64,000 nucleotides of DNA from assembly GCF_009848495.1 (NCBI RefSeq), contig NZ_WWEP01000035.1:1-64000 (forward strand). Direction: 5' to 3'. The notes under the pieces were generated by a model. The model was not told the origin of the DNA, did not search any database, and was given only the letters and a program-made list of their open reading frames with translations. Each line of letters opens with the position of its first letter. The first letter of the stretch is position 1. Source of the stretch: Flavobacterium sp. MK4S-17. Lineage in GTDB: Bacteria > Bacteroidota > Bacteroidia > Flavobacteriales > Flavobacteriaceae. The position numbers were made by a program, and so were the translations under genes. Below, piece after piece: positions 1 to 8,494 of this stretch.

Positions 1-1
1 C

Positions 2-331
2 ACAGAGGCATTAGCGGATGATACGGTACTTACCACAGGTACATATTATGTAGCACAGATAGTTGGAACTTGTGAAAGTCCAAGAGCTGCCGTTGAGGTA
101 ACTGTAAATGAACTGCCTGTTGCTCCGGTAGCTGCTGCACAGGTATTTTGCGGTAATGGTACGGTAGGTGAACTGGAGGCCGATATTGAAGATGTACTTT
201 GGTATGCCGACGAAACCAGCACAGAGGCATTAGCGGATGATACGGTACTTACCACAGGTACGTATTATGTAGCACAGCTAGTTGGGACTTGTGAAAGCAC
301 AAGAGCTGCCGTTGAGGTAACCGTAAACGCT
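2..331 (+). repeat. 219-bp tandem repeat encoding a 73-residue module
   Basis: The stretch starting at base 2 (acagaggcattagcgg) recurs at base 221, a period of 219 bp or 73 codons. Over roughly the first 110 bp the two copies differ at only a handful of positions, mostly near the 3' end. A third, strongly diverged module follows in the same frame up to about base 540. The array probably extends left of the window. Such high identity suggests recent duplication or gene conversion. Confidence 0.85.
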
Positions 332-805
332 GTGCCGGACGCTCCTACAGGTAGCGAAACGCAACAGTTTACGGCAGGAGAAACCCTTGCTGACCTTGAA
401 GTAGCAGGAACTAATGTTGCTTGGTATGAAGACGAAGCGCTTACAATAATGCTTGCTGATACAACACCTCTTGTTGACCAGGCTACATACTATGCAGCAC
501 AGGTTGAGGGAGAGTGTATAAGTGATTTCCTTGCTGTTACGGTAAGTGAAATTATGGCAACTGATGTTTTTACATTATCACAACTGCAATTTTATCCCAA
601 TCCTGTGAAGAATGAACTTAATCTTTCTTTTGCAGGTGAAATAAATACCGTTTCAGTATTTAATATGCTTGGGCAGGTTGTTGCCGATAAGCAGGTAAAC
701 GCTACAGATTGTAAAGTTGATTTATCGCACCTGCAGGCAGGCACTTACCTTTTAAGGGTTACATCAGGTAAAGGTGAAAGAACAATAAAAATCGTAAAGG
801 ATTAA
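2..805 (+). CDS. C-terminal part of a T9SS-secreted protein with tandem Ig-like repeats and a type A sorting domain (5' end outside window)
   Basis: The reading frame is open from base 2 to the stop at 803-805, so only the C-terminal 267 residues are present. It shows two nearly identical 73-residue modules, a third diverged one (each with a TYY(V/A)AQ strand and a Cys a few residues later), then a C-terminal domain of about 80 residues starting near FYPNP and ending in TIKIVKD. That last domain has the form of a T9SS type A sorting signal (FYPNP start, NMLGQ, AGTYLLRV), which in Bacteroidetes directs export through the outer membrane. The modules resemble Ig-like repeats of gliding or adhesin-type surface proteins. 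Its specific role is unknown because the N-terminal domains are missing. Family assignment is confident; function is not. Confidence 0.85.
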   Translation, partial: TEALADDTVLTTGTYYVAQIVGTCESPRAAVEVTVNELPVAPVAAAQVFCGNGTVGELEADIEDVLWYADETSTEALADDTVLTTGTYYVAQLVGTCESTRAAVEVTVNAVPDAPTGSETQQFTAGETLADLEVAGTNVAWYEDEALTIMLADTTPLVDQATYYAAQVEGECISDFLAVTVSEIMATDVFTLSQLQFYPNPVKNELNLSFAGEINTVSVFNMLGQVVADKQVNATDCKVDLSHLQAGTYLLRVTSGKGERTIKIVKD

Positions 806-829
806 TTTAATTTACATATTCAAAAAAAG

Positions 830-855
830 AAGCCTCCCTAATGGGAGGCTTTTTA
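830..855. terminator. Bidirectional intrinsic terminator between the T9SS gene and prfC
   Basis: Perfect 9-bp stem (AAGCCTCCC, loop TAAT, GGGAGGCTT) flanked by an A-run on the left and a T-run on the right, so it can stop transcription of both convergent genes. Confidence 0.85.
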
Positions 856-869
856 ATATAGTGAAAATA

Positions 870-2459
870 CTAATCAAATTCAGAAGTGTAATAAAGCTTT
901 ACACTTGGGTATTTTTGCTCTGTCATTTGTATGGAAAAGGCTGAGTCTGCCAAAAATACCAGTTGGCCGTATTTGTCTTTCGCAAGAAACTTCTGCTTAA
1001 TCCTCCTGAATTCTGAAAATTCCTCATTTTTAGGGTCATCAGGCTTTACCCAGCAGGCTTTATAGGCAGGAAAATTTTCATACGAGCATTTTGCCCCATA
1101 TTCATGCTCCAGCCTGTATTGTATTACCTCATATTGCAGTGCGCCAACTGTACCAATTACCTTACGGTTATTCATTTCAAGCGTAAATAACTGCGCCACG
1201 CCCTCGTCCATAAGCTGGTCAATACCCTTTTCAAGCTGCTTGGCCTTCATTGGGTCAGCATTATTTATGTAACGGAAATGCTCAGGCGAAAAACTCGGTA
1301 TCCCTTTAAAGCTCATAGTTTCACCTTCGGTAAGGGTATCACCTATTTTAAAATTCCCTGTATCGTGAAGCCCAACAATATCGCCGGGATAAGATACATC
1401 CACAATTTCTTTCTTCTCTGCAAAAAAAGCATTCGGGCTGGAAAACTTCAGGTTTTTGCCCAGGCGCACGTGCAGGTAAGGTTTGTTTCTTTCAAATTTA
1501 CCCGACACTATTTTGACAAAAGCAAGCCTGTCGCGGTGCTTGGGATCCATGTTGGCATGTATCTTGAATACAAAACCTGAAAATTTATTTTCGTCAGGTT
1601 GTACTGTACGTGTGTCCGAGTCTTTTGGCCTTGGGGTAGGGGCAATTTCAATAAAACAGTCCAAAAGCTCACGCACCCCAAAATTGTTCAATGCTGAGCC
1701 GAAAAACACCGGCTGCAATTTTCCTTCAAGGTACTCCTGCCTGTTAAATGCCGGATACACCTCGCTTATAAGCTCCAGTTCCTCACGAAGCTTTTCAGCA
1801 GGCTTTACACCGATTATTTTTTCAAGCTCCGGCGATGCTATATCATCAAAAGCTATGGTTTCCTCAATATTTTTTCGGCTGTCGCCACTAAACAGATTTA
1901 TATTCTTTTCCCAGATATTGTAAATACCCTGAAAATCATAACCCATTCCTATAGGAAAGCTTAAAGGTGTTACATGCAGCCCCAGTTTTTGCTCTACCTC
2001 ATCCATAAGGTCAAAAGCATCCTTACCCTCACGGTCCAGCTTGTTGATGAAAACCAGCATAGGTATATTTCGCATACGGCAAACCTCAACCAGTTTTTCG
2101 GTCTGCTCTTCAACACCCTTTGCTACGTCAATTACCACAATCACACTGTCAACCGCAGTAAGAGTGCGGAAAGTATCTTCGGCAAAATCCTTGTGACCGG
2201 GCGTGTCGAGTATGTTTATTTTTTTGTCCTTATAGTTAAAGGCAAGCACTGACGTGGCAACCGAGATACCCCTTTGCCTCTCAATCTCCATGAAGTCGCT
2301 TGTTGCCCCTTTTTTTATTTTATTGCTCTTTACGGCTCCTGCTTCCTGTATGGCACCACCAAAAAGCAAAAGCTTTTCGGTTAATGTGGTTTTACCTGCA
2401 TCGGGGTGCGATATAATGCCAAACGTGCGCCTTTTTTCTATTTCCTGCTTAAAACTCAT
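870..2459 (-). CDS. prfC: Peptide chain release factor 3 (class II, GTPase)
   Basis: The 529-residue protein matches the usual RF3 length. It carries the translational GTPase motifs: G1 HPDAGKTT (residues 18-25), the switch segment RQRGISVATS (61-70), G3 DTPGH (85-89) and G4 NKLD (139-142), followed by EF-Tu-like domain 2 and the RF3 C-terminal domain. RF3 is a cytosolic GTPase that recycles RF1/RF2 from the ribosome after peptide release. The gene stands alone between a terminator and its own promoter. Start chosen at the N-terminal MSFKQEIEKR, which gives the canonical length. No oddities seen. Confidence 0.97.
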   Translation of the reverse strand: MSFKQEIEKRRTFGIISHPDAGKTTLTEKLLLFGGAIQEAGAVKSNKIKKGATSDFMEIERQRGISVATSVLAFNYKDKKINILDTPGHKDFAEDTFRTLTAVDSVIVVIDVAKGVEEQTEKLVEVCRMRNIPMLVFINKLDREGKDAFDLMDEVEQKLGLHVTPLSFPIGMGYDFQGIYNIWEKNINLFSGDSRKNIEETIAFDDIASPELEKIIGVKPAEKLREELELISEVYPAFNRQEYLEGKLQPVFFGSALNNFGVRELLDCFIEIAPTPRPKDSDTRTVQPDENKFSGFVFKIHANMDPKHRDRLAFVKIVSGKFERNKPYLHVRLGKNLKFSSPNAFFAEKKEIVDVSYPGDIVGLHDTGNFKIGDTLTEGETMSFKGIPSFSPEHFRYINNADPMKAKQLEKGIDQLMDEGVAQLFTLEMNNRKVIGTVGALQYEVIQYRLEHEYGAKCSYENFPAYKACWVKPDDPKNEEFSEFRRIKQKFLAKDKYGQLVFLADSAFSIQMTEQKYPSVKLYYTSEFD

Positions 2460-2488
2460 TGATTATTTGTGTTTTATTAAAAACCGTG

Positions 2489-2521
2489 CAAAAATAACTT
2501 TTATGATTGGATTTAGGGCAA
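2489..2521 (-). promoter_or_regulatory. Bacteroidetes-type promoter for prfC
   Basis: On the minus strand, TTG (2521-2519), 22 bp, TATTTTTG (2496-2489) matches the TTG/TAnnTTTG consensus. The box lies about 30 bp upstream of the prfC ATG. Confidence 0.55.
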
Positions 2522-2638
2522 TATTAAATATATAACTTAAGCCTGAAGTGCCTGTAATTTAAAAACTAATGCATTATCATAGCTGATATTGCTGAAAATA
2601 CTATTTTTACACTTACAGCAATTGAGTAAAGCAATGCC

Positions 2639-3568
2639 ATGAAAATTTTTACCAGGATGCTGGCTGTATTGTTTCCTGTTTATATATGCCTTCCTTTAAA
2701 GGCATATACACAACAGGAACCGCAATATACCCAGTATATGTATAATACACTTACGGTAAATCCCGGCTATACCGGCACGGCAGGCAGCCCCGATGCTGTT
2801 TTGCTGCACCGCACACAGTGGGTTGGTATTGATGGTGCACCCAGGACACAGGCCTTTTCAATACACACGCCTATTTTTGGTGAAAGGATAGGAGTAGGGC
2901 TTAGTGCCGTAAATGACAGGATTGGCCCTTCTGACGAGTTTTATGTTGACGGAAACTTTTCTTATATAATTCCACTTGGATATACTTCCAAACTGGCATT
3001 TGGGTTAAAAATGGGAGCCAGGGTTTTGAGTATTGACTGGTCAAGGGGAAAATTTTACCAGGAAGGCGACCCTTTGCTTAATGATAATATAAACAGCAGG
3101 ATAAGGGCAAGTTTGGGAAGTGGTATTTATTATTATACTGATAAATGTTACGCAGGATTTTCCATTCCCAATTTTATACGTTCAGAGCGGTATGATGATA
3201 TTGAGGAAGCCACTGTTGCCGACAGGCTGCATTATTATATTATTGGCGGTTATGTTTTTACTATAACAGACAATATTAAATTTAAGCCTGCGGTGTTGGC
3301 AAAACTTGTATCGGGCGCACCGGTAACTGCCGATTTTTCAGCTAATTTCCTTTTGCAGGAAAAAGTTACATTGGGCGTTTCCTACCGTTGGGATGATTCG
3401 GTGAGTGCCCTAGCCGGCTTCCAGATAACAAACAGTATTTTTGCCGGCTATTCCTACGATTATTCGGTTACAGAGCTTAATAAATACAATAACGGCTCGC
3501 ATGAGTTTATATTAAAATTCAGCTTACAGCCCAAAACAACGCGCATGAAATCACCACGATTTTTTTAA
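2639..3568 (+). CDS. PorP/SprF family type IX secretion system outer-membrane protein
   Basis: 309 residues with an N-terminal signal peptide ending near AYTQ, followed by the family's typical opening (QEPQYTQYMYN, then VNPGYTGTAG) and alternating beta-strands of an outer-membrane barrel to the C-terminus. SprF-like proteins are known in Flavobacterium to be needed for secretion or attachment of particular T9SS cargo, often large adhesins with type B sorting domains encoded next door. Here the only close T9SS cargo gene lies upstream beyond prfC and has a type A signal. It is followed after 8 bp by an OmpA-family gene, the usual partner, so the two form an operon. Confidence 0.9.
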   Translation: MKIFTRMLAVLFPVYICLPLKAYTQQEPQYTQYMYNTLTVNPGYTGTAGSPDAVLLHRTQWVGIDGAPRTQAFSIHTPIFGERIGVGLSAVNDRIGPSDEFYVDGNFSYIIPLGYTSKLAFGLKMGARVLSIDWSRGKFYQEGDPLLNDNINSRIRASLGSGIYYYTDKCYAGFSIPNFIRSERYDDIEEATVADRLHYYIIGGYVFTITDNIKFKPAVLAKLVSGAPVTADFSANFLLQEKVTLGVSYRWDDSVSALAGFQITNSIFAGYSYDYSVTELNKYNNGSHEFILKFSLQPKTTRMKSPRFF

Positions 3569-3576
3569 ATGAAGCC

Positions 3577-5493
3577 ATGAAAAAAAGTATATTCTTACTA
3601 ACCTTATTATGCTGCTTTTCAGCTTTGTCACAGCAAAAGTTGAAAAAGGCAGATAAGCTTTTTAATGAATATGCCTATATGGAGGCCGCAAGGGCTTATG
3701 AAGATTATCTTGAAGAAGACAGCACACCCTCTTACCGGACAATGCAAAGGATAGCTGATACCTATTATTATTTAAATGAAGCAGAAAAAGCATTAAAGTG
3801 GTATGATAAGCTAAAGAGCAGTGAGTTTAATGAAGTACATTTTTACCGTTATATCAGCCTGCTTCGTATAGCCGGGCAGTATGCAAAAGCAGATAAACTT
3901 ATGGAGGCTTACCTGCGTAAAAGTAACAGTAAATGGCTGGAAATATATAAGAAGCAAAAACTGCATGCTGACAGCCTTAATACAACTATTTCTGCTTATA
4001 GTGTATATAATATTGATGCCAATACATCCAAGGCCGATTTTGGCACAGCTTTTTATGGCGATAAAATAGTTTACTCATCTGCGGGTGACAGTATAGGGAA
4101 AAAGCTATACTCATGGAATGGGCAGCCTTTCCTTGAAATGTTTATAGCTGACAGGGATACAGCAAATGGCAATTTATATAATAAAAGCCGTTTTATGCCC
4201 AAGGCACAAACTAAATTCCATAATGCCACGCTTACATTTTCGACTGACCTTTCAACCGTATATTTTACTGCAAACAGGGTAAAGCGCTATGGTGGCAGGG
4301 ACGATGCTGCCAACGGGACTAATAATATAGAAATAGTTAAGGGGGTTATTAAAAATGATGGGTTTACAGAGATGCCGAGGCTTCCTTTTAATGAAATAAA
4401 CTCTTCCAACGGGCACCCTGCCTTATCAGCCGATGGCAGGTGGCTTTATTTTACCTCTGATAGGCCAGGCGGGTATGGTGAAACTGATATATACAAAGTG
4501 GAGATAACAGGCGATAATACCTATGGCAAGCCCATTAACCTCGGCTCTGAAATCAATACGCCCGGTAAAGAAATGTTCCCTTTTATAATGGGTAATACAC
4601 TATATTTTTCGTCAAACGGCCATTATGGATATGGCGGGCTTGATGTTTTTGAAAGCAGTATAGAGGAGAATAATAACTTTTCCATACCTCAAAACTTAGG
4701 AAAGCCGATAAACAGTAGTAAAGATGATTTTTCCTTTATTATTAACCATGAAAAGACATTCGGCTACTTTTCCTCTAACAGAGATGGCGGAAAAGGGGAT
4801 GATGATATTTATTATTTTACCAAACAACCGGAAAAATGCAATTATACTATTACGGGCACTGTCAGGTATAAGAAAACAAAACTCCCTGTAGTAGGTGTAA
4901 CTATTACCGTTAAGGATACTATCGGTAGTGAAATTGCCACTGCATTGACCCTGCCTGACGGCACTTATAAAATAACACTTGACTGCAGCCAGGATATCTC
5001 TGTTGCCGCAGCTAAACAGGGGCACACTAGGCAACAGCAGGAAATTATTATCCCAAATAATAGCGGTGAAACAAAAGATGTTGATTTCTGGCTTGACAGT
5101 TATAATGATTTGGTGGTTCGGGAAAATGGCATAGAGAATGTTGCCATTAATCCTATTTATTTTGAATTTGATAAATACAATATAAATGAGCAGGCTGCTG
5201 CAGAACTTAACAAGGTGGTTTATGTGCTTGAAAACTTTCCTGATGTTGTTATAAAAATAGAATCGCATACGGATTCAAGGGGGAATGATGATTATAACCG
5301 CACACTTTCAGAGAACCGCGCACAGGCTACCTATAATTATATACTTTCAAAAGATATTAATTCACAACGTATTGAAAGCGTTAAGGGTTATGGGGAAAGC
5401 AGGCTTATAAATAATTGTGGAAACGGGGCAGATTGTACTGAAGAGGAGCATCTTAAAAACAGGAGGTCTGAATTTATAATTGTGCGTAAATAG
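3577..5493 (+). CDS. PorE-like OmpA family protein (TPR, WD40-like PD40, regulatory-like and OmpA domains)
   Basis: 638 residues. A signal peptide (cleavage after about LSQ) is followed by TPR-like helices (about 20-130), a PD40/WD40-like beta-propeller region (about 150-420) with repeats such as LSADGRWLYFTSDRPGG, a carboxypeptidase-regulatory-like domain (about 425-505) and a C-terminal OmpA peptidoglycan-binding domain (about 520-638) with EFDKY and the ESHTDSRG segment. This architecture is that of PorE and its paralogs that tether T9SS components or PorP/SprF-bound cargo to peptidoglycan. Pairing with the PorP/SprF gene 8 bp upstream supports an envelope role with T9SS. Whether it is the core PorE or a paralog cannot be told from sequence alone. 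Confidence 0.88.
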   Translation: MKKSIFLLTLLCCFSALSQQKLKKADKLFNEYAYMEAARAYEDYLEEDSTPSYRTMQRIADTYYYLNEAEKALKWYDKLKSSEFNEVHFYRYISLLRIAGQYAKADKLMEAYLRKSNSKWLEIYKKQKLHADSLNTTISAYSVYNIDANTSKADFGTAFYGDKIVYSSAGDSIGKKLYSWNGQPFLEMFIADRDTANGNLYNKSRFMPKAQTKFHNATLTFSTDLSTVYFTANRVKRYGGRDDAANGTNNIEIVKGVIKNDGFTEMPRLPFNEINSSNGHPALSADGRWLYFTSDRPGGYGETDIYKVEITGDNTYGKPINLGSEINTPGKEMFPFIMGNTLYFSSNGHYGYGGLDVFESSIEENNNFSIPQNLGKPINSSKDDFSFIINHEKTFGYFSSNRDGGKGDDDIYYFTKQPEKCNYTITGTVRYKKTKLPVVGVTITVKDTIGSEIATALTLPDGTYKITLDCSQDISVAAAKQGHTRQQQEIIIPNNSGETKDVDFWLDSYNDLVVRENGIENVAINPIYFEFDKYNINEQAAAELNKVVYVLENFPDVVIKIESHTDSRGNDDYNRTLSENRAQATYNYILSKDINSQRIESVKGYGESRLINNCGNGADCTEEEHLKNRRSEFIIVRK

Positions 5494-5554
5494 CTTTATA
5501 AACACCCTGAAATAGAGTAACTATACGTTTTTAAAACATAATAAGGGTAATTTA

Positions 5555-5584
5555 TTGTTTAGTGTTGCTGAATTACTATTTTTG
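5555..5584 (+). promoter_or_regulatory. Bacteroidetes-type promoter for the parvulin operon
   Basis: TTG (5555-5557), 19 bp, TATTTTTG (5577-5584): a full match to TTG-N19-TAnnTTTG, about 80 bp before the start codon at 5667. Confidence 0.65.
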
Positions 5585-5666
5585 TTGATTGCAAAAAAGC
5601 AGGGTATAATTTTTGTGTAATACCTGCGTTTAGTAAACAACATTAAGTATTACAAACTATAAAATA

Positions 5667-7643
5667 ATGAAACTCAAAAAAGTTCTTTTAGGTTTATCCT
5701 TGTTCATTACGGCGGTTTCTTTTTCACAAAACAGTACAAAAAAAGAAGTATTATTCACTATTGACGGTAAGCCGTATTATACAGATGAATTTATAAGGGT
5801 ATATAATAAAAACCTTGACCTTGTAAAAGACGACTCGCAAAAAGACCTTGATAACTACCTTGATTTATTTATAGGATATAAGCTAAAGGTTAATAAAGCC
5901 AACAAGCTGGGGCTTCAGGAAGGCAAAAAATACCAGGCTGAATTAAAGTCATACCGCACGCAGCTTGCCAAGAACTACCTTACCGATACTAAAGTTACCC
6001 AAGGGCTTATTGATGAGGCATACAGTCGCTCGCTTAAGGAAATAAAAGCATCCCATATTTTATTTATTGTTGATGAAAACGCTTCGCCGGCAGATACTCT
6101 TAAAGCCTATAATAAGGCCATGGAGGTGCGTAAAAAAGCATTAGCCGGAGAAGATTTTGGCAAATTGGCAGCCCAGTATTCAGAAGATCCTTCCGCAAAG
6201 GAAAATAATGGCGATTTAGGCTATTTTTCAACGTTCAGGATGGTTTATCCTTTTGAAACAGGCGCATACAATACGCCGAAAGGGCAGGTTTCCAAACCTG
6301 TAAAGTCGCGTTTTGGCTACCACCTTATAAAAGTAAATGATATAAGGGATAACAGGGGCGATATTACCGTAGCCCACATAATGATAGTAAAACCTAAAAG
6401 CGAAAAAGAAGAAGAGAACGCAAAAGCAAAATCTACTATTGAGGATATTTACAGGAAGCTGCAGCAGGGCGAAGATTTTGCAAGCCTTGCCAAACAGTTC
6501 TCTGATGATAAATCAACTTCGGGAAATGGAGGTCTTCTCAATACTTTCAGTTCGGGAGAGCTTACATCTGTTGAGTTTGAAGATGAGGCTTTTGCACTCA
6601 ACCAGCCGGGGGATTACTCAAAACCTTTTGAAACACAATTTGGCTGGCATATTGTAAAGCTGGTTAAAAAGGAGCCGGTTAAACCTTTTGCAGATGTAAA
6701 GGATGAAATTGAAAACAGGATAAGGCGGGATGAGCGCTCAAGGCTTATTGCTGAATCAATGACAGATAAGCTAAAAAAGAAATATACTGTAACTAAAAAT
6801 GCTAAAGCTTTTGCGGCGGCTGCAAAACAGTTTAATGATAAGCTATATGCACAAACATGGGAGCTTCCGGTAAACGAAGCCCTAATGAACCAGGTTGTCC
6901 TGACTATCAACAACGATAAAAAACTAACGGTTAAAGATTTTCTGTCTTATGTAAACAGCCAGCAAAGGGCAGGTTTTACAGTTAAGCCCTTAAGCAGGCT
7001 TGCTGACGTGCTATTTGAGCGTTTTACTTATGAACAGCTTAATGTGTATTATAATGAAAACCTTGAAAACGAATTCCCTGAATTTGCTGCAGTAATGGAG
7101 GAATACCGTGACGGATTATTGCTTTTTGACCTGATGGAGAAAGAAATATGGGAAAAGGCAAAAACGGATACCATTGGGCTGAAAAACTTTTTTGAAGCAA
7201 ATAAAAATAAATATCAGTGGAATGAAAGGATTAATGCCGATGTATTTTCTTCAACAAAAGAAGATGTAATTAAAAAAGCCAAGAAATATCTTAAGAAGGG
7301 TAAAGATGCTGAATATATTAAGAAAGAACTAAATGTGGATAATAAAGTCCATGTTATGGAAAAAAGCGGCGTTTTTGAAAAAGAGAGTGAGGCGTTGCCG
7401 AAGCTGGATAAATGGAAGGAAGGTATTTCGGATGTAGTTAAGGAAGGCGATTATTATTATGTGGTTAAAGTAAATGAGGTAATGCCTGCCGGGCCAAAAA
7501 CCTTTGAGGAGAGTAAAGGCAGGGTTGTTAATGACTATCAGCAATATCTTGAAAGCAACTGGGTTGGCGAACTCAAAAAAGAGTTTACCATACAGGTGGA
7601 CAAGGATGTTTTGGCCCATGTTAAAAAACAACTGAACCAGTAA
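5667..7643 (+). CDS. Periplasmic peptidyl-prolyl isomerase with two parvulin domains
   Basis: 658 residues with a signal peptide (MKLKKVLLGLSL..., cleavage near SFSQ). Two parvulin rotamase domains are visible: one from about residue 128 (KASHILFIV ... FGYHLIKV) and one from about 230 (VAHIMIV ... FGWHIVKL), each with the family's GDLGYF- or GGLLNTF-like loop and a terminal FG(Y/W)H motif. The C-terminal ~300 residues are helical with no further recognised motif. The protein probably assists folding of outer-membrane and secreted proteins in the periplasm. It is the first gene of a run of three overlapping foldase-like genes; its stop overlaps the next start (TAATG). Confidence 0.9.
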   Translation: MKLKKVLLGLSLFITAVSFSQNSTKKEVLFTIDGKPYYTDEFIRVYNKNLDLVKDDSQKDLDNYLDLFIGYKLKVNKANKLGLQEGKKYQAELKSYRTQLAKNYLTDTKVTQGLIDEAYSRSLKEIKASHILFIVDENASPADTLKAYNKAMEVRKKALAGEDFGKLAAQYSEDPSAKENNGDLGYFSTFRMVYPFETGAYNTPKGQVSKPVKSRFGYHLIKVNDIRDNRGDITVAHIMIVKPKSEKEEENAKAKSTIEDIYRKLQQGEDFASLAKQFSDDKSTSGNGGLLNTFSSGELTSVEFEDEAFALNQPGDYSKPFETQFGWHIVKLVKKEPVKPFADVKDEIENRIRRDERSRLIAESMTDKLKKKYTVTKNAKAFAAAAKQFNDKLYAQTWELPVNEALMNQVVLTINNDKKLTVKDFLSYVNSQQRAGFTVKPLSRLADVLFERFTYEQLNVYYNENLENEFPEFAAVMEEYRDGLLLFDLMEKEIWEKAKTDTIGLKNFFEANKNKYQWNERINADVFSSTKEDVIKKAKKYLKKGKDAEYIKKELNVDNKVHVMEKSGVFEKESEALPKLDKWKEGISDVVKEGDYYYVVKVNEVMPAGPKTFEESKGRVVNDYQQYLESNWVGELKKEFTIQVDKDVLAHVKKQLNQ

Positions 7644-8494
7644 TGTTTAAAGGGGCATTGCTGCTATTGGGTGCAGCTCTACTGTTATCATGTAACAATA
7701 CAGGTAATGAAACCGACACCAAAGCGGTGGCCAGGGTAAATAATTCTTATTTATATAATGAAGATCTACAAAACCTTGTGCCTGCTGGTACACCTAAAGA
7801 AGACAGTATTGCCATAGTAAAAAGCTATATTGACCATTGGGCTTCGCAAAAGCTTTTGTATGATGCTGCTGAGATTAACCTTAATAAGGAGAAACAGGAA
7901 GAGTTTAATAACCTGATACGGCAGTATAAGGTTGATTTATATACATCGGCTTATATAGAGGAAATTGTAAAGCGGAGTGTGGATACACTGGTAACAGAAG
8001 AAGAGCTGAAGGCATATTATACCGCCAATAAAGACAACTTCAGGACTACAAGCCCGCTGGTAAAATTAAAATATATACGCCTTGATAAAGATTATCCTAA
8101 ATTTGCAGCAATTAAAAGTAAATTTTTAAGCGGCAGGAAGGCAGATGTAAAATCATTAAACAATATAGCCATACAGTTTAAAAGCTATGCGTTTAATGAT
8201 ACAACCTGGGTAGATGTTAATGAGGTGTACAGGAAGCTGCCCTTTATAACACCCGAGAATTTTGACAAGTATGTGAGCAGTGGCATATCCTATCAGTACC
8301 CTGACTCTACAAATGTTTATATTGTTAAAATAAAGAAGGTGCTGGAAAAAAACCAGGTTTCACCATTTGAACTGATAAAGCCAACACTTACGCAGCTTAT
8401 AATAAATAACAGGAAGCTGGAGTTAATAAAGAAATTTGAAAAAGAGATAACGGATGATGCGATTAAAAACAGGAAATATGAAATTTATAAATAA
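7643..8494 (+). CDS. Lipoprotein related to peptidyl-prolyl isomerase/SurA N-domains
   Basis: 283 residues. The N-terminus (MFKGALLLLGAALLLSC) has a lipobox with Cys at residue 17, so it is predicted to be a lipoprotein. The segment VARVNNSYLYNEDL followed by a long helical region resembles the chaperone part of SurA/PpiC proteins, but no clear parvulin catalytic domain follows. It lies in an operon with bona fide parvulins on both sides, overlapping the upstream stop by 1 bp and the downstream start by 17 bp, so a role as a chaperone partner is an inference. Catalytic isomerase activity is doubtful. Confidence 0.7.
   Translation: MFKGALLLLGAALLLSCNNTGNETDTKAVARVNNSYLYNEDLQNLVPAGTPKEDSIAIVKSYIDHWASQKLLYDAAEINLNKEKQEEFNNLIRQYKVDLYTSAYIEEIVKRSVDTLVTEEELKAYYTANKDNFRTTSPLVKLKYIRLDKDYPKFAAIKSKFLSGRKADVKSLNNIAIQFKSYAFNDTTWVDVNEVYRKLPFITPENFDKYVSSGISYQYPDSTNVYIVKIKKVLEKNQVSPFELIKPTLTQLIINNRKLELIKKFEKEITDDAIKNRKYEIYK

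Noticed and set aside
2..331. CRISPR-like or other short regular repeat array
   Set aside because: The repeats are 219-bp coding units in frame with a protein, with no spacers; no CRISPR structure was seen anywhere in the window.
4696..5268. 190-codon open frame on the minus strand
   Set aside because: Antisense to the PorE-like OmpA gene, rich in Ile/Phe/Asn as expected from complementing AT-rich coding DNA.
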